Made by a program: the position numbers and the translations under genes. The notes under the pieces were generated by a model. The model worked only from the letters and a program-made list of their open reading frames with translations. It did not search any database and had not been told where the DNA came from. Positions 5,197-5,998 of a DNA stretch of 5,998 nt are shown piece by piece (within the stretch, counting starts at the first letter, position 1; every line of letters starts with the position of its first letter). Source of the DNA: GCA-2686265 sp036010965 (GTDB taxonomy: Bacteria; Planctomycetota; UBA1135; GCA-002686595); contig DASCMO010000198.1 of NCBI GenBank assembly GCA_036010965.1, positions 1 through 5,998 on the forward strand. Reading direction: 5' to 3'.

Positions 5197-5998
5197 TTCC
5201 CTCCGCCGCTCGCCGTGCCCCCACCCTTGCTCCGCGCCTCGCGGGCAGCCTTGCGGGCTTCCAGGGAAGCGGCGCGTTTCGCCTCTCCGTGGGCCTTGGC
5301 CTCCTTCATGGCGACGATCATCGTGTAAGCCGCCATGCATCCGGCGGCCGTCACGGCGACCGTCCCCACCAGGGCCAGCATGGCGCGCAGGGTGGCGACA
5401 CCCATGGCCGGGACGACGGTGAAGATCGAGAGGAACCCGCCCACCGCCGCGAAGCAGAAGAGCAGGGGGAACATGGGGTTGAACTTGCCGCCGTGCTCGT
5501 AGTCGAAGATGTGCACGAAGGTGTAGCCCGCCAGGAGCAGGAAGGCCTTCTCGGTGAAGGTCCTGAAGAGCGTCAAGCCCTCGCTGCCCAAGGTCAGGGA
5601 GGGAATGAGCCCGACCACGGCGACGAGCGCCGCCAGGATCATCACGTTCTTGGGGCCCTTGCGGCCGATGCTCTTCACGAGGCCGTGAGCCTGGCCGCCG
5701 ACCTTCAAGATGTGGCTCTGGTAGAAGAGCCAGACGGCCAGAAAGCAGAGCAGCTTCTCGCCGGTCGAGCCGCCCCAGCTGACGATCGGATTGCCCCAGG
5801 GCAGGATCGAGCCGGCGAGCAAGACCAGCGCCGCCTTGCGCAGGACCAGGGGCGCTCGGTCCAGCTCGCGCTTCTGGACCTGCCCCTCGGCAGCCTCGGA
5901 ACGCGTGGCGGCTGGAGCGCCGGTCTGCACGGGCTCCGTCGGCGCGGGCTCCGTCGGCGCGGCCGGCGGAGCGGGCTCCGGCGCAGGCGCGGGCTCCG
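5193..5998 (-). CDS. Unrecognised multi-pass membrane protein, 5' end outside window
   Basis: I do not recognise a family. The frame is open to the window edge, so the N-terminus is missing; a GTG at 5930 is the first possible start in view, and the following positions count from it (245 aa). The region before it, 5931-5998, encodes a Pro/Ala/Glu/Thr-rich low-complexity linker (EPAPTEPAPTEP type) in the same frame, which suggests the real start lies further upstream. About six hydrophobic segments are seen: roughly 28-46, 58-76, 95-115, 128-144, 152-174 and 180-208. Charged, aromatic or Gly-rich loops lie between them, such as HIFDYEHGGKFNP at 140-152. Residues 209-235 form an Ala-rich helix loaded with Lys, Arg and Glu, followed by a GGGTASGGGK tail, probably cytoplasmic by the positive-inside rule. 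No catalytic or transporter motif is evident. The stop (TGA 5195-5193) overlaps the prmC start. It is very likely a real gene; its function is unknown. Confidence 0.85.
   Translation of the reverse strand, partial: EPAPAPEPAPPAAPTEPAPTEPVQTGAPAATRSEAAEGQVQKRELDRAPLVLRKAALVLLAGSILPWGNPIVSWGGSTGEKLLCFLAVWLFYQSHILKVGGQAHGLVKSIGRKGPKNVMILAALVAVVGLIPSLTLGSEGLTLFRTFTEKAFLLLAGYTFVHIFDYEHGGKFNPMFPLLFCFAAVGGFLSIFTVVPAMGVATLRAMLALVGTVAVTAAGCMAAYTMIVAMKEAKAHGEAKRAASLEARKAAREARSKGGGTASGGGK
5200..5204 (-). promoter_or_regulatory. Ribosome binding site of prmC inside the upstream gene
   Basis: The minus strand reads GGAGG, three bases, then the GTG at 5196. The motif is strong but its spacing is shorter than usual. 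It lies in the Gly/Lys codons at the end of the membrane-protein gene and supports the GTG start over the internal ATG codons. Reinitiation after the overlapping TGA is the likely main route. Confidence 0.55.
5931..5960 (-). repeat. Two exact 15-base tandem repeats encoding a Pro/Thr/Glu linker
   Basis: The plus-strand unit GGGCTCCGTCGGCGC occurs twice in direct succession (5931-5945 and 5946-5960). Its core GGGCTCCG recurs at 5973 and 5991, at offsets that are multiples of three. Read on the minus strand in the membrane-protein frame, each unit gives Ala-Pro-Thr-Glu-Pro. Such in-frame repeats usually change in copy number by slippage and make extended, flexible linkers. Confidence 0.85.

Noticed and set aside
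3883..5328. A 481-codon plus-strand open frame across PilZ and prmC
   Set aside because: It overlaps two confidently identified genes in other frames, its translation is low-complexity Arg/Ala/Gly/Gln, and it has no recognisable domain. Long antisense frames are expected at this GC content.

Overview
This is a GC-rich bacterial window that begins at a contig end: positions 1-62 are a near-pure poly-G run that looks like a sequencing artefact. The rest is densely packed with six protein genes. Gene content points to an aerobic, respiring bacterium: an ETF-ubiquinone oxidoreductase, a molybdopterin synthase, a GloC-type thioesterase, a PilZ domain and a canonical SSB. GC content and dense Ala/Gly/Arg coding would fit lineages such as Planctomycetota, Myxococcota or related environmental groups, but nothing here fixes the phylum.

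Layout. A four-gene minus-strand run reads right to left: ssb (3269-3769), a fused moaD-moaE gene (2512-3237), gloC (1848-2504) and ETF-QO (103-1788). Gaps are 31, 7 and 59 bases, so a single transcript starting upstream of ssb is plausible. A 156-base divergent intergenic region (3770-3925) separates ssb from a plus-strand PilZ gene (3926-4318). PilZ converges on prmC (4315-5196, minus), and the two stop codons share the four bases CTAG. prmC overlaps the 3' end of an unrecognised membrane-protein gene (5193 to beyond 5998, minus) by four bases (GTGA).

How the genes relate. ETF-QO passes electrons from acyl-CoA and similar dehydrogenases, via ETF, into the quinone pool. GloC hydrolyses glutathione-type thioesters. 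The MoaD-MoaE fusion makes the dithiolene of molybdopterin. SSB and PrmC are housekeeping proteins for DNA maintenance and translation termination. PilZ probably senses cyclic di-GMP. They do not form one pathway.

I see no mobile element, CRISPR array, RNA gene or clear novel defence or biosynthetic system. The points most worth checking are the single-chain MoaD-MoaE with its Gly-Gly motif buried inside the protein, the extra cysteines next to the ETF-QO Fe-S ligands, the three-codon mini-ORF ahead of PilZ, and the unrecognised membrane protein coupled to prmC.
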